61,998 nucleotides of DNA from Muribaculaceae bacterium (GTDB lineage: Bacteria; Bacteroidota; Bacteroidia; Bacteroidales; Muribaculaceae), in contig JAFSCJ010000009.1 in assembly GCA_017436845.1 (NCBI GenBank), positions 1-61,998 of the forward strand, in the 5' to 3' direction. Below are positions 27,777-37,564 of the stretch, piece after piece. The notes beneath the pieces were generated by a model. That model saw only the letters and a program-made list of their open reading frames with translations, searched no databases and was not told the origin of the DNA. Every line of letters starts with the position of its first letter. The first letter of the stretch is position 1. The translations under genes and the position numbers were made by a program.

Positions 27777-27864
27777 TATTTTGTCAGGATGACTGACAAT
27801 ATATCGAACTTTATACGGGATTTTGAAAAGATTTCTCACTTCATTGATTATTCGATTTTTTCCA

Positions 27865-28575
27865 TTACTTGACAAATTCTTGTATCAAGCCCTTAATTGT
27901 ATTTTCAGCTTCACTAACGCCAACAAGTTCGATCAATTTGTTATAATCCTCTATTTCGTCTCCTGTAAAGGTGATAATTATTTGTTTTAATTCTTTCCCC
28001 GCAATATGATTATATTTCTCAGGATGAGCCCAAAAACACCCCATGCAAAAATCTGCATCTTTAGAAATCCAATTGGGGCAATGCTCACAAGTCCATGATT
28101 TTGCACGATTAGCAGATGGGCTTAAAAGCATGTAGCAATCTATTTCTTTCTCGTCTTGTTCTCCTCCTATTTCGTATGGAATTCTATGATCAACCTGCAA
28201 AAGTCTTTCTTCCATTGGTTGAAGATATATGAAACATTTAGCACCAAATTTATCAATAAGGGCTTTCTTTAGTGCCTTAGACAAAACAGTACGTCCGGCA
28301 ACTTTGGACAAAGAGTCTTCTCTTTTTGAATAATCTCCGAAGCGATAAGCTGCAATACGTCTCCCATAACTATCCTTTACATAGAATGTCTCCAATGGTA
28401 TGCCAAGTTCTCGAACATCCCTAGCTGCTCTCGGGGCATGTTCATAGCCAAGTGCTTTCAATTCTTCAGTTGTTACAGAACCATGCTCTATGATGTGTTG
28501 GATAACTGTCTTTGGACGTTTTGATGTGACAGCATTTAATTTCTTCAAGAATTCTTTAGAAATTTTCTTCTTCAT
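27865..28575 (-). CDS. HNH-type restriction endonuclease with winged-helix N-terminus
   Basis: A 236-residue protein. Residues ~20-85 look like a winged helix (IIEHGSVTTEELKALGYEHAPRAARDVRELG) that could read DNA. The HNH core is at 125-160: VDHRIPYEIGG (D129, H130) and SANRAKSW (N156, K159). A zinc ribbon follows with Cys 163, 166, 177 and 180. Partner gene is an adenine methylase upstream, overlapping in ATGA. That pairing is the basis for calling it a type II restriction enzyme. The places where HNH proteins usually have two further Cys pairs read KCFIY and LSPSANR, so that zinc site seems lost. Recognition site unknown. Confidence 0.8.
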   Translation of the reverse strand: MKKKISKEFLKKLNAVTSKRPKTVIQHIIEHGSVTTEELKALGYEHAPRAARDVRELGIPLETFYVKDSYGRRIAAYRFGDYSKREDSLSKVAGRTVLSKALKKALIDKFGAKCFIYLQPMEERLLQVDHRIPYEIGGEQDEKEIDCYMLLSPSANRAKSWTCEHCPNWISKDADFCMGCFWAHPEKYNHIAGKELKQIIITFTGDEIEDYNKLIELVGVSEAENTIKGLIQEFVK

Positions 28576-29489
28576 AATGACATGGTATTAAAAAGTGAAT
28601 ATTGAGTCTCTATGTGAGGACTATTTTCAAACATTTGTAAACCAGGACTTATGTATAAAGCTTCGTATGTTGTTTCTCTTTTCCCTAATAACAGACTTTG
28701 GCTTGATAAACCTGCATTCAGCATTACTTTTTTTAAATTCAAATGTTCAGGTAATTCCATGCCATATTGTTTCTCTCCACATTTGCCATCATAGCTTATA
28801 AGATAATCAATTCTCCTCTCATTTAGTTTCTCAATAGCTTGAACAAAATCATCAAAGTCAATACCAGAAAAGTATCGGTTGTCTCGCACATTAGATACGC
28901 CTTGATACGGAGGATCCATATAGATAATATCACCTTGATGCGCACAATCTAATATTTCACGATAGTCAGTTGAGAAAAATTTTGTTTTTCCTTTGAGATA
29001 ATATGAAATTTCATATAAATTTGATTGTAGCGTTTTAGGTGAAGTTCCATTTCTTCTTTTGTCAGGAGATTGATTGAACTTTCCGTTACTACCATAACGA
29101 ACAGACCCCTTAACACAGCGAGCTAACAAATATAGCATCTTTTCTGCGGTTTGATCCCCATTGTTGAAATCATCCCTTACTTTATAAAAATGCTCTATGC
29201 TTCCATCAATGTAAGCAAATTGTTCTTCCCATAATTTCCTGTATTTATCAATTAGAATCTTGGGGGTTTCTATTGCGGATTGAAGGATTTTAACTAAAGG
29301 GCTATTAATATCATTTATAATGTATTCATTTGCTCGTCCCAACCTTGCCGCGGCTATTGTTATTGCAGCCATACCGGCAAAAGGCTCAATAAGTCTGTTG
29401 AACCTATAAGGCATGTATTGCAGTATTTGTGGGGCAAGAATACGTTTTGAGCCTTGATATTGTACAAGATGTGGTGTCTTCCCATTCAT
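28572..29489 (-). CDS. DNA adenine (N6) methyltransferase, D12 class
   Basis: A 305-residue alpha-class methylase. The SAM-binding pieces are LVQYQGSKRILAPQIL (8-23) and IEPFAGMAAITIAAA (34-48), and the catalytic DPPY is at 192-195 (IIYMDPPYQGVSN). The family covers Dam-like and type II restriction-linked methylases; the overlap with an HNH nuclease gene favours the second. Expressed first, it would protect host DNA before the nuclease is made. Promoter box at 29509-29516. The GC content is lower than in the neighbours, in keeping with transfer. Confidence 0.92.
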   Translation of the reverse strand: MNGKTPHLVQYQGSKRILAPQILQYMPYRFNRLIEPFAGMAAITIAAARLGRANEYIINDINSPLVKILQSAIETPKILIDKYRKLWEEQFAYIDGSIEHFYKVRDDFNNGDQTAEKMLYLLARCVKGSVRYGSNGKFNQSPDKRRNGTSPKTLQSNLYEISYYLKGKTKFFSTDYREILDCAHQGDIIYMDPPYQGVSNVRDNRYFSGIDFDDFVQAIEKLNERRIDYLISYDGKCGEKQYGMELPEHLNLKKVMLNAGLSSQSLLLGKRETTYEALYISPGLQMFENSPHIETQYSLFNTMSL

Positions 29490-29508
29490 GTAGCTTAATG
29501 TTTGTCTG

Positions 29509-29516
29509 CAAAGTTA
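29509..29516 (-). promoter_or_regulatory. Promoter -7 box for the restriction-modification pair
   Basis: The minus strand reads TAACTTTG, 19 bases before the methylase ATG. Confidence 0.55.
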
Positions 29517-29660
29517 TTAAAAATTACGGATATATTCTAACATGACAGTTGTTTTTTGCAATACAGTATCAGTTGCTACGCTTATCGAACCGACACAGAG
29601 AATGAGGTATTGCGTGTATTCCGTTTGTTTTCAAGCAGTTGCAAAGATGGAAAAGAAAAA

Positions 29661-29688
29661 GTGACAAGCGAAATTACTCACTTGTCAC
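29661..29688 (-). terminator. Terminator of tRNA-Pro
   Basis: GTGACAAG (29661-29668) pairs with CTTGTCAC (29681-29688); on the minus strand a T-rich TTTTTCTTTT follows. It begins 4 bases after the tRNA 3' end. Confidence 0.8.
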
Positions 29689-29691
29689 CTT

Positions 29692-29767
29692 TGGTCGGGG
29701 TGAGAAGACTCGAACTTCCGACCTCCACGTCCCGAACGTGGCGCGCTGCCAACTGTGCTACACCCCG
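29692..29767 (-). tRNA. tRNA-Pro (CGG)
   Basis: The minus strand folds into a 76-base cloverleaf with an encoded CCA end. The acceptor stem is CGGGGTG/CACCCCG, the D arm reads AGCACAGTTGGCAGCGC, the anticodon loop TTCGGGA gives CGG, and the T arm has GTTCGAGTC. A discriminator A and CCA follow. Unlike this gene, the tRNA-Phe at 932 lacks encoded CCA. Confidence 0.96.
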
Positions 29768-29783
29768 CACAATTTTGCGGAGA

Positions 29784-29791
29784 CAAAGTTA
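29784..29791 (-). promoter_or_regulatory. Promoter -7 box for tRNA-Pro
   Basis: The minus strand reads TAACTTTG, 16 bases before the mature tRNA 5' end. Confidence 0.55.
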
Positions 29792-29823
29792 ACGCTTTTT
29801 TCTCAACCGCGAAATAGTTTATC

Positions 29824-32800
29824 TTATTTCTTTATGAATTTCACCGCACATGGGTTTGCATTGGTTTTCAATAAGTATATTCCTTGAGGTAAAGCCGACA
29901 CATCAACAATCGCATCTCCATCACATTTAGAGGCTATATCAACTTTTACTTTAGCTCCCATAATGGAATATATTTCAATATCGTTTATGTCTCCAACTGA
30001 ACTGATATTTATTGTTGAAACCGCCGGGTTGGGAAATATCTTAATCTCATTAACTGCATCCGATATTATATCCTCTATCGATGTATAGTTTTTGTCATAG
30101 AATTTATATACAGCCATTCCATTGGCCGGACAATATTGGTAAATATAATAGCTTCCCTCATCAATTTTTTCAGCAAAAACCCAATTGGCAACAGAATAAT
30201 TTCCTCCTGTCTCATAACCAAATGTTCCAATAGGATCAACCGAACATATCACCTCGGTGGTTGTCATGTCTCGCACTGTAAATCCACCTTTATAATTTGC
30301 GCCACTGCTATGAATAAAGATTTTGTGTCCCGATAAAGTAAAATAATCGCCACCCACTGTACTGTTTCTTGAGGGAGCTGTAGTAGAGCTTCTGCCTGCA
30401 AGCAAAGCATTATTTATTCCCCCTTCATAAATATAATATCCTGAATTTCTCACTTGATAAATCCAATTTTCAGTATTGTCGTTCAATGGAATGACATATC
30501 CGGCTGTCGATCCGGTCAAAGACAAGTCCTCATAGGCTTTTGCCGACACAACTCCTCCCGACACCATTGTAATAATATTAATCGCAGCCTTAGAATTTGG
30601 ATACATATATATATTCCCTCGTTTCCCCAATACATCACCGGATGCTGATATAAAATTAGTCTGACCACTTAATGGCACCTCCACATCAAATGTTATAGGC
30701 TCTCCATAGGAACTCACTGTTGTTCCGGCAGGATAAATGATAAACGAGTGTTTAGTGCCTGTTTCTTTATCGTTTCTCACAATTATATTTCCGGCATCAT
30801 CAAGAGCACATCCCCACCCTTTTCCCCCGGGAATACTGCCAAGGCATCCGGTTTTATCAAAGATATAGACCTTTTCATCTACGCAATCATTAACATAGAA
30901 TAATCCACCTGTAGCTCCTCCTTGCTGAGCATTTGTCCCATCGATGTTTTCAGGTGCATTATTGGTAGTAGTGCTATTTTGCCACAATAGTTCAAGCGCA
31001 AAATCAGCATTGGCAGAGGGTTCTTCATCGGCTACTTCAACAACGTGTTTTGTAAACCCACCATAATCAACAAAAGTGTAAAAATTAATCTTGCCATCGG
31101 CAAGATCAACAGCTACAGCATAATATCCTTCATGTTTTAACTCCTTAGGAAATATTGATGACACTATTGTCATGTTCTTAATCGAATCTGAAACATCATA
31201 CATCGCAACTGAAACAGTTCCATCATCAGCTTCGTTTGCCATATAGGCATACACTTTTGTTCCTAAACGCAAAAAGTCAATACCTTCAGCTTCCTTGCTC
31301 AAGATTGTTTCGGGGACAGCCGAATATTGTTTCATTGACAATCCATTGCTACTCCAGTCAAACTTGTATTCAATAGGTGTCATTTCACGACTATCAACCA
31401 ACACATTATCGCGTGAAAATGGGGTTATTGACAAGCGTGGATATTTGCCCCAATTTGTAGAATTATACTCTTCATCATTCATCGCATAGATTGCTGTAGA
31501 GACAACACCACTGGCAAATTTCATCCCGGCAATACGATAGACTGGAGAGGCAGTTGACGTTGAAGAATAAGTAGTAGTATATAGATATAAATCATTCAAT
31601 TTACCGGTTACCACAAATGACTCTCCCACTACTGCACTCTGCCAGTTGCCAAGATTTTCTGTTGTTTTTATCTCAGCAAATATCTCAGGCGAAGCATCAA
31701 CTGATGCCCACTTATATATTTTCCAGGCATCACCTTCACCCGAAGACTGCACAATCGCTTTATTACAACCAAGCAAGACACCATCGGCAGTAAATGAAAT
31801 ATCATTAATCAAAATCTCACCACCGGAAACCCCGGTCATATCCAACTCATATAAGCACTCACGTGTTTCAGGATTTAAAACCACAATTTTTGATGATGAA
31901 CCGGAAACAACATTATTCATAAGCACATACCATAATCCATCACGCAATACAGCCTTTGATACATATCCCGATTCATTCATAACACCTTCTATCGATGTAA
32001 TTTGCTCCGGAACATAGTATCCTTGAATATTACCCTCTTCGACAGGAAAATCTACTGTGTTAGGGGGAAATAAAATACTTTGATCAAGAGTGGGCAATGT
32101 TTCAGGGTCAAGATAGTCAGTAGTTATGAAATCACAGCCATAATTGCCATAAGTGCGATAGTTTTCATTAGTATTTGCTGTCCACATATTGACTTTAAGC
32201 CCTGCCTCATGAAACTTTGTTACTGTACTTCTATCAAAATATCCGGCTTGAATATCAACATCTATTTTCCACTCAACACACCAATCAAAATGATTTGCCC
32301 AATACTCTCCGGTTAAAAACTGCAAAGTGATATCAGGATAGTTTGTGCGTATATATTCAAGACATGGTTTCATTGATGTGAGGATTACACACTTATTTCT
32401 AAACCCCTTATCTTCTATAACCTTAATCAATTTAGGAATACCTGAACAGTCGTTTGAATTTATGCCGGTAGCCCATTTTAATTCAATTACCGGCTTAACA
32501 TCATACTCGTCGCAAATATCCAAATACTCCGACAAAGTACATATTTTAGCCGTATAGGTAACACCTCCACGTGTCTGCGTCAATGTTTCTGCTTTTAGTT
32601 GGTCTATCGTTGACGATGCAATAGTAAGCGAGCCACCAAGACGTTCTGTTGTGTCATCATGAGTCATTACATGAGTTCCATCTCCGGCAACCTTAACATC
32701 ACATTCCAAATAGTGATAGCCTTTTTTGGCTCCGTTTATAAATGCCTCGGCAGTATTTTCTACTCCCCAATAACTTCCTCTATGACCGACCAATAATGGT

Positions 32801-32859
32801 TGGGCAACTACAACAACTGACATAGCAATTGCACAAACTAAAGTAAATAGTTTTTTCAT
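29824..32859 (-). CDS. Secreted glycerophosphodiester phosphodiesterase-like protein with T9SS domain
   Basis: A 1011-residue exported protein. A signal peptide ends near VVVVAQ (20). Residues ~21-265 are a GDPD domain with GHRG (25-28, His26), the acidic pair in LECDVK (E52, D54) and HDD (H67), so the metal site looks intact; such enzymes split glycerophosphodiesters into glycerol-3-phosphate and an alcohol. The long middle (~270-930) is beta-rich and contains repeated propeller-like blades (VLNPETRECLYELDM, IYKWASVDASPEIFAEI) resembling other Bacteroidota surface proteins. The last ~75 residues (IFPNPAVSTINIS to GIYLLKT..KFIKK) are a type A T9SS sorting domain. It is alone, with its own promoter. 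Confidence 0.9.
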   Translation of the reverse strand: MKKLFTLVCAIAMSVVVVAQPLLVGHRGSYWGVENTAEAFINGAKKGYHYLECDVKVAGDGTHVMTHDDTTERLGGSLTIASSTIDQLKAETLTQTRGGVTYTAKICTLSEYLDICDEYDVKPVIELKWATGINSNDCSGIPKLIKVIEDKGFRNKCVILTSMKPCLEYIRTNYPDITLQFLTGEYWANHFDWCVEWKIDVDIQAGYFDRSTVTKFHEAGLKVNMWTANTNENYRTYGNYGCDFITTDYLDPETLPTLDQSILFPPNTVDFPVEEGNIQGYYVPEQITSIEGVMNESGYVSKAVLRDGLWYVLMNNVVSGSSSKIVVLNPETRECLYELDMTGVSGGEILINDISFTADGVLLGCNKAIVQSSGEGDAWKIYKWASVDASPEIFAEIKTTENLGNWQSAVVGESFVVTGKLNDLYLYTTTYSSTSTASPVYRIAGMKFASGVVSTAIYAMNDEEYNSTNWGKYPRLSITPFSRDNVLVDSREMTPIEYKFDWSSNGLSMKQYSAVPETILSKEAEGIDFLRLGTKVYAYMANEADDGTVSVAMYDVSDSIKNMTIVSSIFPKELKHEGYYAVAVDLADGKINFYTFVDYGGFTKHVVEVADEEPSANADFALELLWQNSTTTNNAPENIDGTNAQQGGATGGLFYVNDCVDEKVYIFDKTGCLGSIPGGKGWGCALDDAGNIIVRNDKETGTKHSFIIYPAGTTVSSYGEPITFDVEVPLSGQTNFISASGDVLGKRGNIYMYPNSKAAINIITMVSGGVVSAKAYEDLSLTGSTAGYVIPLNDNTENWIYQVRNSGYYIYEGGINNALLAGRSSTTAPSRNSTVGGDYFTLSGHKIFIHSSGANYKGGFTVRDMTTTEVICSVDPIGTFGYETGGNYSVANWVFAEKIDEGSYYIYQYCPANGMAVYKFYDKNYTSIEDIISDAVNEIKIFPNPAVSTINISSVGDINDIEIYSIMGAKVKVDIASKCDGDAIVDVSALPQGIYLLKTNANPCAVKFIKK

Positions 32860-32892
32860 GTATATAAGGTTTTAGTGTTCTTTGCTAAATTA

Positions 32893-32900
32893 CAAATATA
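32893..32900 (-). promoter_or_regulatory. Promoter -7 box for the GDPD gene
   Basis: The minus strand reads TATATTTG, 33 bases before the ATG. It lies 16 bases past the end of the permease gene. Confidence 0.55.
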
Positions 32901-32916
32901 TTAGCAAAAAACAAAA

Positions 32917-34134
32917 TTATCGCAGTTTCCTACGAGTAAAGAATGCTGTAATCTGGGCTGTGATAAGCCCAATGACAGCGACTAATGCCATCACCACCAA
33001 TAAATCCATTATATCAAGACGCACAGGATAATGATCGATACTCAATGTTGATGGATCCCCACTCAGTTTTATAAATCCCCCCCACTGTTGCGCTAACGTT
33101 AGTATCACACCAAGCATTATACCCGCAATTCCTCCAACAATAGAGATGAGCCATCCTTCAAGCAAGAATATGCGAGATATTACAGATAAGGTCGCTCCAA
33201 GTGAATGAAGTGTGTGGATGTTATCACTTTTCTCAATAACAAGCATTGAAAGGGTAGATATTATATTAAATGATGCTATTATCAAAATAAAGGCAAGCAT
33301 CAAGAAGGTTATCCATTTTTCAATCTCTATCATGCGAAATGACTGTTCTTGCTGACGTAAACGATCTTTTACAACAAATCTGTCGCCCAAAACAGTTTGC
33401 AATTGCACCATAACATCAGGTACATCAGCCAACGGCAATACTTTTACCTCTATTGCCGTTGCTTCATTATTATAGTCAAGTAAACTTATGGCATTTTCAA
33501 ACGGGAGTATAACCATATCGGTATCATACTCGGCTTGTGCAACTTGATAAACACCTCCAATAATAAGCGAATCTGAACGAAAAGCAGTCATAGGGTTAGC
33601 AACATTGACTCGTCCCTCTCTCTTGGGCATATATATTCCTAAATACTTATAATAGCCGGGGGTGGCACCCAAGCCAATAGCAGCTCCAACGCTGAGAGTT
33701 GCATAGGATTCGACAGAATCCGTCAGATAAAAATCGCCATCAATTATTATTGATTTTAAATTTGATGTGTACTCATATTCTGCTGGAACACCTTTTATCA
33801 CTACCGGCATCTGCCTATCCCCAAATATTGCCAACGCTTGCTCTTCAATCGTTGGGATAGCCATCTCGACACCTTCAATATTACTAACTTGGGATATAAC
33901 AGAATCTACCTGCGATATTGATTTCCCCTCGACAGGTATTATTTTCAAATCGGGGTCAAGGAGGGATAAATGAACAGCTGATAAGTCGCTGAATCCATTA
34001 AATACCGATAGCACACACACAATAGCCATTGTAGCGACAGCAACCCCTGCAAGAGAAATCAAGGAGATAACATTCACCGCATTATGTGTCTTTTTGGAAA
34101 AAAGATAACGTATGGCTATGCGTAACGAAACCAT
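32917..34134 (-). CDS. FtsX/LolE-type ABC permease
   Basis: A 405-residue permease with an N-terminal helix (about 18-42, SLISLAGVAVATMAIVCVLS), a ~220-residue periplasmic domain, and three C-terminal helices (about 270-295, 325-350 and 370-395). Key family marks are RYLFSKKTHNAVNVIS at the start and LLEGWLISIVGGIAGIMLG near 325. The LolC/E group lifts lipoproteins from the inner membrane; related MacB-type proteins do other mechanical work. No ATPase gene is adjacent, so the partner must be elsewhere. Last gene of the trmB-to-permease run, 11 bases after rbfA. Confidence 0.88.
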   Translation of the reverse strand: MVSLRIAIRYLFSKKTHNAVNVISLISLAGVAVATMAIVCVLSVFNGFSDLSAVHLSLLDPDLKIIPVEGKSISQVDSVISQVSNIEGVEMAIPTIEEQALAIFGDRQMPVVIKGVPAEYEYTSNLKSIIIDGDFYLTDSVESYATLSVGAAIGLGATPGYYKYLGIYMPKREGRVNVANPMTAFRSDSLIIGGVYQVAQAEYDTDMVILPFENAISLLDYNNEATAIEVKVLPLADVPDVMVQLQTVLGDRFVVKDRLRQQEQSFRMIEIEKWITFLMLAFILIIASFNIISTLSMLVIEKSDNIHTLHSLGATLSVISRIFLLEGWLISIVGGIAGIMLGVILTLAQQWGGFIKLSGDPSTLSIDHYPVRLDIMDLLVVMALVAVIGLITAQITAFFTRRKLR

Positions 34135-34145
34135 TCTGAATGAAA

Positions 34146-34484
34146 TTATTTATCTTTCAAAAGATTATCAATGTGCTCGATGTAATCGAGTGAGTCATCA
34201 ATAAAGAATGACAATTCAGGAGTTTTACGCAATTGATAACGCACTTTTTGAGCAAGTTCATAGCGTATTTGTTGCGCACTGCGATTGATGCTCTCAAGTA
34301 ATATAGCACCTTTATCAGATGGGAAAACCGATAAATAGGCGCGCGCGATACTCAAATCGGGAGAGACTCTCACCGCACTAACTGTTATTATAACGCCATG
34401 AGTTTTAGCTGTTTGTTGGCGGAAAATTTCGCTCAATTCCTTTTGTATGAGACGAGATATTTTAGCTTGTCTTGTAGTTTCCAT
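34146..34484 (-). CDS. rbfA: Ribosome-binding factor A
   Basis: A 112-residue KH-fold protein that helps mature the 5' end of 16S rRNA in the 30S subunit. Family pieces: R-x-x-x-x-x-IQKELSEIF near the start, VSPDLSIARAYLSVFP, and the final TPELSFFIDDSLDYIEHIDNLL. Length is normal. It starts 16 bases after the kinase-methyltransferase gene and 11 bases before the permease gene. Confidence 0.95.
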   Translation of the reverse strand: METTRQAKISRLIQKELSEIFRQQTAKTHGVIITVSAVRVSPDLSIARAYLSVFPSDKGAILLESINRSAQQIRYELAQKVRYQLRKTPELSFFIDDSLDYIEHIDNLLKDK

Positions 34485-34500
34485 TTATGTCTTTTAATTG

Positions 34501-36183
34501 TCAGTCTTTTATTTTTCTTATAATAGTTAATCCATCTCTCAGTGGGATAATTATTTTTTCCACGCGCTCATCTTTTGCCACATGAGCATTAAACTCAAGG
34601 ATACCACGAGTTTGTGCATCATTTACTGATTGAGGATCAACGACCTTGCCATCCCACAATGTGTTATCGGCAATAATAAAACCTCCCACTGCCAATCGAG
34701 GCATCACAAGTTCGTAATAGTCAGTATAATTGCGTTTGTTTGCATCAATAAATACAAGATCAAAATCGCCTTGGATTGTAGGTATAATTTCAATAGCATC
34801 GCCGATGTGCAAGTGCAAGCGATTGGCATAGGGAGATGCATCAAAACGCTCTGTGATAAACTCTTCCGATTCATCATCTATTTCAATCGAGTGTAATTCG
34901 GCATCGTTAGGCATACCTTCAGCAAAGCACAATGCCGAATATCCGGTAAATGTTCCCAATTCAAGAACACGCTTTGGATTTATCATTGATGTGAACATCT
35001 TCAACATGCGTCCTTGCAAGTGACCTGAACACATGCGAGGATAAAGGTGGAATAGATGTGTATCACGATTTAATTTCTTCAATAGTGGGGGTTCGGCATC
35101 GATATGAGCAAGAATATACTCTTCGAGTTGCTCCTCAATGCTTTCATGAATATATCGCTTTGCCGAAATCAATTCAGTGCGATTTGTCTCTGCCTCCTCA
35201 ATTATTTTTGCCATTGTCTTGACAGCCTCAATAGGATATTTACCCACAGCAGTCTCGCCTGTCAACAACAGCGCATCGGCATGTTGATAAACAGCATTTG
35301 CTATATCCGACACCTCTGCTCTTGTGGGACGAGGATTAGAAATCATTGAATGAAGCATCTGAGTCGATACAATCACCGGTTTGTGTCGACGATTACACTT
35401 TTCAATTATAGTGCGTTGTATTGTGGGTATTTTTTCTGCCGGAATTTCTACCCCTAAATCGCCACGAGCAATTAATGCTCCATCGGCAACATCAAGAATG
35501 GCATCAAAGTTATCAACACCTTCTTGATTTTCAATCTTAGCAATTACCTTTATGCGACTATTTTGTGCCATCAATAACTCCCTGACTGCTATTACATCGG
35601 CAGGACGACGCACAAATGAATGTGCTATATATTCAACACCAAATTCTATTGCATAACCAATGTTTTCAATATCTTTTTGAGTCAAAGATGGTAGATTAAT
35701 ATCTGCACCAGGCATGTTCACACTCTTGCGAGAACCAAGCATACCATCATTTTGGGCAATGGCACATATTTTATCTCCATCAATCTTTTCAACAACAAAA
35801 TCCAGAAAACCATCATCGAGTAACATGTGTGTACCCTCTGATAGCTCTTGGGCAATATGAGGATATGAGACACAAATACAATCATGAGTGGTAAGACCTT
35901 CGGGACTGCCTTTGAAAATAGTTTTATCACCCTCCTTAAAGAATATTTCTTTATCCTCGACTGTTGATGTGGTGCGCACCTCCGGACCTTTTGTATCGAT
36001 CAATATCCCTATTTCAGGAGAAGCTACCCTCACGTTATTGACTACTCGCTTAAATCCTTCATAGTCAAGATGAGCGGTATTTAGACGCACAACAGTTACG
36101 CCATTCTCATACAGCGACTGAACAAACGACACATCGCATCGCTCATCAGAAATAGTAGCTATAATCTTTGTTTGGATACTCAT
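34501..36183 (-). CDS. Pyruvate kinase catalytic domains fused to an O-methyltransferase
   Basis: A 560-residue fusion. Residues 1-~340 are the A and B domains of pyruvate kinase with all main catalytic motifs: RLNTAH (33-38), DTKGPEVRT (63-71), KIENQEG (216-222), [10 protein letters not shown] (239-248), STQMLHSM (273-280), [12 protein letters not shown] and [11 protein letters not shown]. The C domain (~130 residues, allosteric and tetramer-forming) is absent. From ~345 a class I SAM methyltransferase of the CCoAOMT/TrmR type runs to the end: [11 protein letters not shown] (407-417), [19 protein letters not shown] (475-486) and DNTLWDGKV. TrmR relatives methylate 5-hydroxyuridine in tRNA. 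The junction has no stop or frame change. It shares one base with aroQ (TAATG). Confidence 0.88.
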   Translation of the reverse strand: MSIQTKIIATISDERCDVSFVQSLYENGVTVVRLNTAHLDYEGFKRVVNNVRVASPEIGILIDTKGPEVRTTSTVEDKEIFFKEGDKTIFKGSPEGLTTHDCICVSYPHIAQELSEGTHMLLDDGFLDFVVEKIDGDKICAIAQNDGMLGSRKSVNMPGADINLPSLTQKDIENIGYAIEFGVEYIAHSFVRRPADVIAVRELLMAQNSRIKVIAKIENQEGVDNFDAILDVADGALIARGDLGVEIPAEKIPTIQRTIIEKCNRRHKPVIVSTQMLHSMISNPRPTRAEVSDIANAVYQHADALLLTGETAVGKYPIEAVKTMAKIIEEAETNRTELISAKRYIHESIEEQLEEYILAHIDAEPPLLKKLNRDTHLFHLYPRMCSGHLQGRMLKMFTSMINPKRVLELGTFTGYSALCFAEGMPNDAELHSIEIDDESEEFITERFDASPYANRLHLHIGDAIEIIPTIQGDFDLVFIDANKRNYTDYYELVMPRLAVGGFIIADNTLWDGKVVDPQSVNDAQTRGILEFNAHVAKDERVEKIIIPLRDGLTIIRKIKD

Positions 36184-36608
36184 TATTTTGCAGATAATGC
36201 CTCTACTGCAAGGCGATAACTATCAAGACCAAACCCGGCAATCACACCTTTACACACACCACTTATCATTGAATGATGACGTACTGCTTCACGCGCATGA
36301 ACATTTGAGATGTGTACCTCTATAACCGATAAATTAATTGCAGCAATTGCATCGGCAATAGCAAGAGAGGTGTGAGTATATGCCCCTGCATTCAGTACCA
36401 CTCCGGCATAAGATTCATCAAATCCCACTTCGTGCAGCCTGTCAATTATAGCTCCTTCGTGATTGCTCTGAAAATATTCAATCTCAATATTGGAATATTG
36501 TTGACGCAAAGCATCAAGACAACTTGCCATTGTATTATTGCCATAAATACCAGGCTCGCGACGTCCGAGCAAATTGAGATTTGGTCCGTTAATTATCAGT
36601 ATTTTCAT
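36183..36608 (-). CDS. aroQ: 3-dehydroquinate dehydratase, type II
   Basis: A 141-residue dodecamer-forming enzyme that makes 3-dehydroshikimate in the shikimate pathway. The type II marks are at the start ([18 protein letters not shown], with the active Arg and Tyr), [16 protein letters not shown] in the middle, and the catalytic His in [18 protein letters not shown]. Length is normal. It begins 9 bases after the esterase gene and its stop overlaps the next start by one base. Confidence 0.96.
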   Translation of the reverse strand: MKILIINGPNLNLLGRREPGIYGNNTMASCLDALRQQYSNIEIEYFQSNHEGAIIDRLHEVGFDESYAGVVLNAGAYTHTSLAIADAIAAINLSVIEVHISNVHAREAVRHHSMISGVCKGVIAGFGLDSYRLAVEALSAK

Positions 36609-36617
36609 ATTGATTTA

Positions 36618-37553
36618 CTATTTTTCGTTATTAAGAAGGAATGTTAATGGAATTTCCACTCGTTTAGACCATGACTTTTCATTGTGGGCATGACCTTTAT
36701 ATATTGCCGATTTCAATCGTTCATCTTTGTACCCTAATGAATCAGCAAGCGCAACCATTTCTAAAAAATAAGGAGTATATACCGAGTCATAAGGACAATC
36801 ACCGTTATCCATGTATAAACGATGGATTGTGTCTTGAGGTAATTTCTCCGTCAAGTAACCTCGCATAACTCTCGGAAAATCTTCATTTCCGCCCAATGCC
36901 CCTGTCCAATGTGTTGACAAACAAGCTGCCGAACCAAATACTTGCGGATATTCACACATTCCATAGATTGATATCAATCCACCCATACTTGAACCCATGA
37001 TACTTGTTGATATGAGAGCCGTATCGGTTGAAAAATTTCTATCAATTACCGGTTTGAGTGTATTAACAATAAATGCCAAGTATTCATCAGCTCGATAATT
37101 TCCACGACACATCATATCTATAAAATTCTTTATTGTATCGTTTTGGAGATATTGCAATGGTTTTTCGGGCATCAAATCCCCAAGGCGCGTCGTGTCAGTA
37201 CTATATATTCCTACAACTATAGCAGGAGGGATGATACTATCACGCATCAATATTCCTGCAACTGAGTCTATTTCCCAAGCCTGACGATTCCATGTCGACG
37301 TTGCATCAAAGAGATTTTGACCATCGTGCATATATATCACAGGATAGTCTTTGTTGATTGTGTACCGCTCCGGAGTCCAGATATCAACTTTTATCGTTTC
37401 ATTCATTTCAGGAGAGAATAGATCCATGTGCCACAAGTCTCCTGAAGACACCTTCAATGGAGAAGGTTTCACTATGATATCCTCATTCTTCAATGTAAAA
37501 AACAGAATGGGGACAATACAAAGCAACAATGTGGTTAAAATCCATTTTCTCAT
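36618..37553 (-). CDS. Esterase D/IroE-like alpha/beta hydrolase, exported
   Basis: A 311-residue protein with an N-terminal hydrophobic segment (3-20) serving as signal or anchor. The hydrolase core has VIYMHDGQNLFDA (72-84), the nucleophile in IMGSSMGGLISIY (Ser189, G-x-S-x-G at 187-191), and a late GHAHNEKSW with the probable catalytic His. The family includes enterochelin (siderophore) esterases and feruloyl or carbohydrate esterases; the substrate is not clear. It lies between mrp and aroQ with 11- and 9-base gaps. Confidence 0.85.
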   Translation of the reverse strand: MRKWILTTLLLCIVPILFFTLKNEDIIVKPSPLKVSSGDLWHMDLFSPEMNETIKVDIWTPERYTINKDYPVIYMHDGQNLFDATSTWNRQAWEIDSVAGILMRDSIIPPAIVVGIYSTDTTRLGDLMPEKPLQYLQNDTIKNFIDMMCRGNYRADEYLAFIVNTLKPVIDRNFSTDTALISTSIMGSSMGGLISIYGMCEYPQVFGSAACLSTHWTGALGGNEDFPRVMRGYLTEKLPQDTIHRLYMDNGDCPYDSVYTPYFLEMVALADSLGYKDERLKSAIYKGHAHNEKSWSKRVEIPLTFLLNNEK

Positions 37554-37564
37554 CTCAATAACTT

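Noticed and set aside
34501..36183. Two separate genes split by a missed stop
   Set aside because: The frame is continuous and the methyltransferase begins right after the kinase barrel, with no room for the C domain or an intergenic space.
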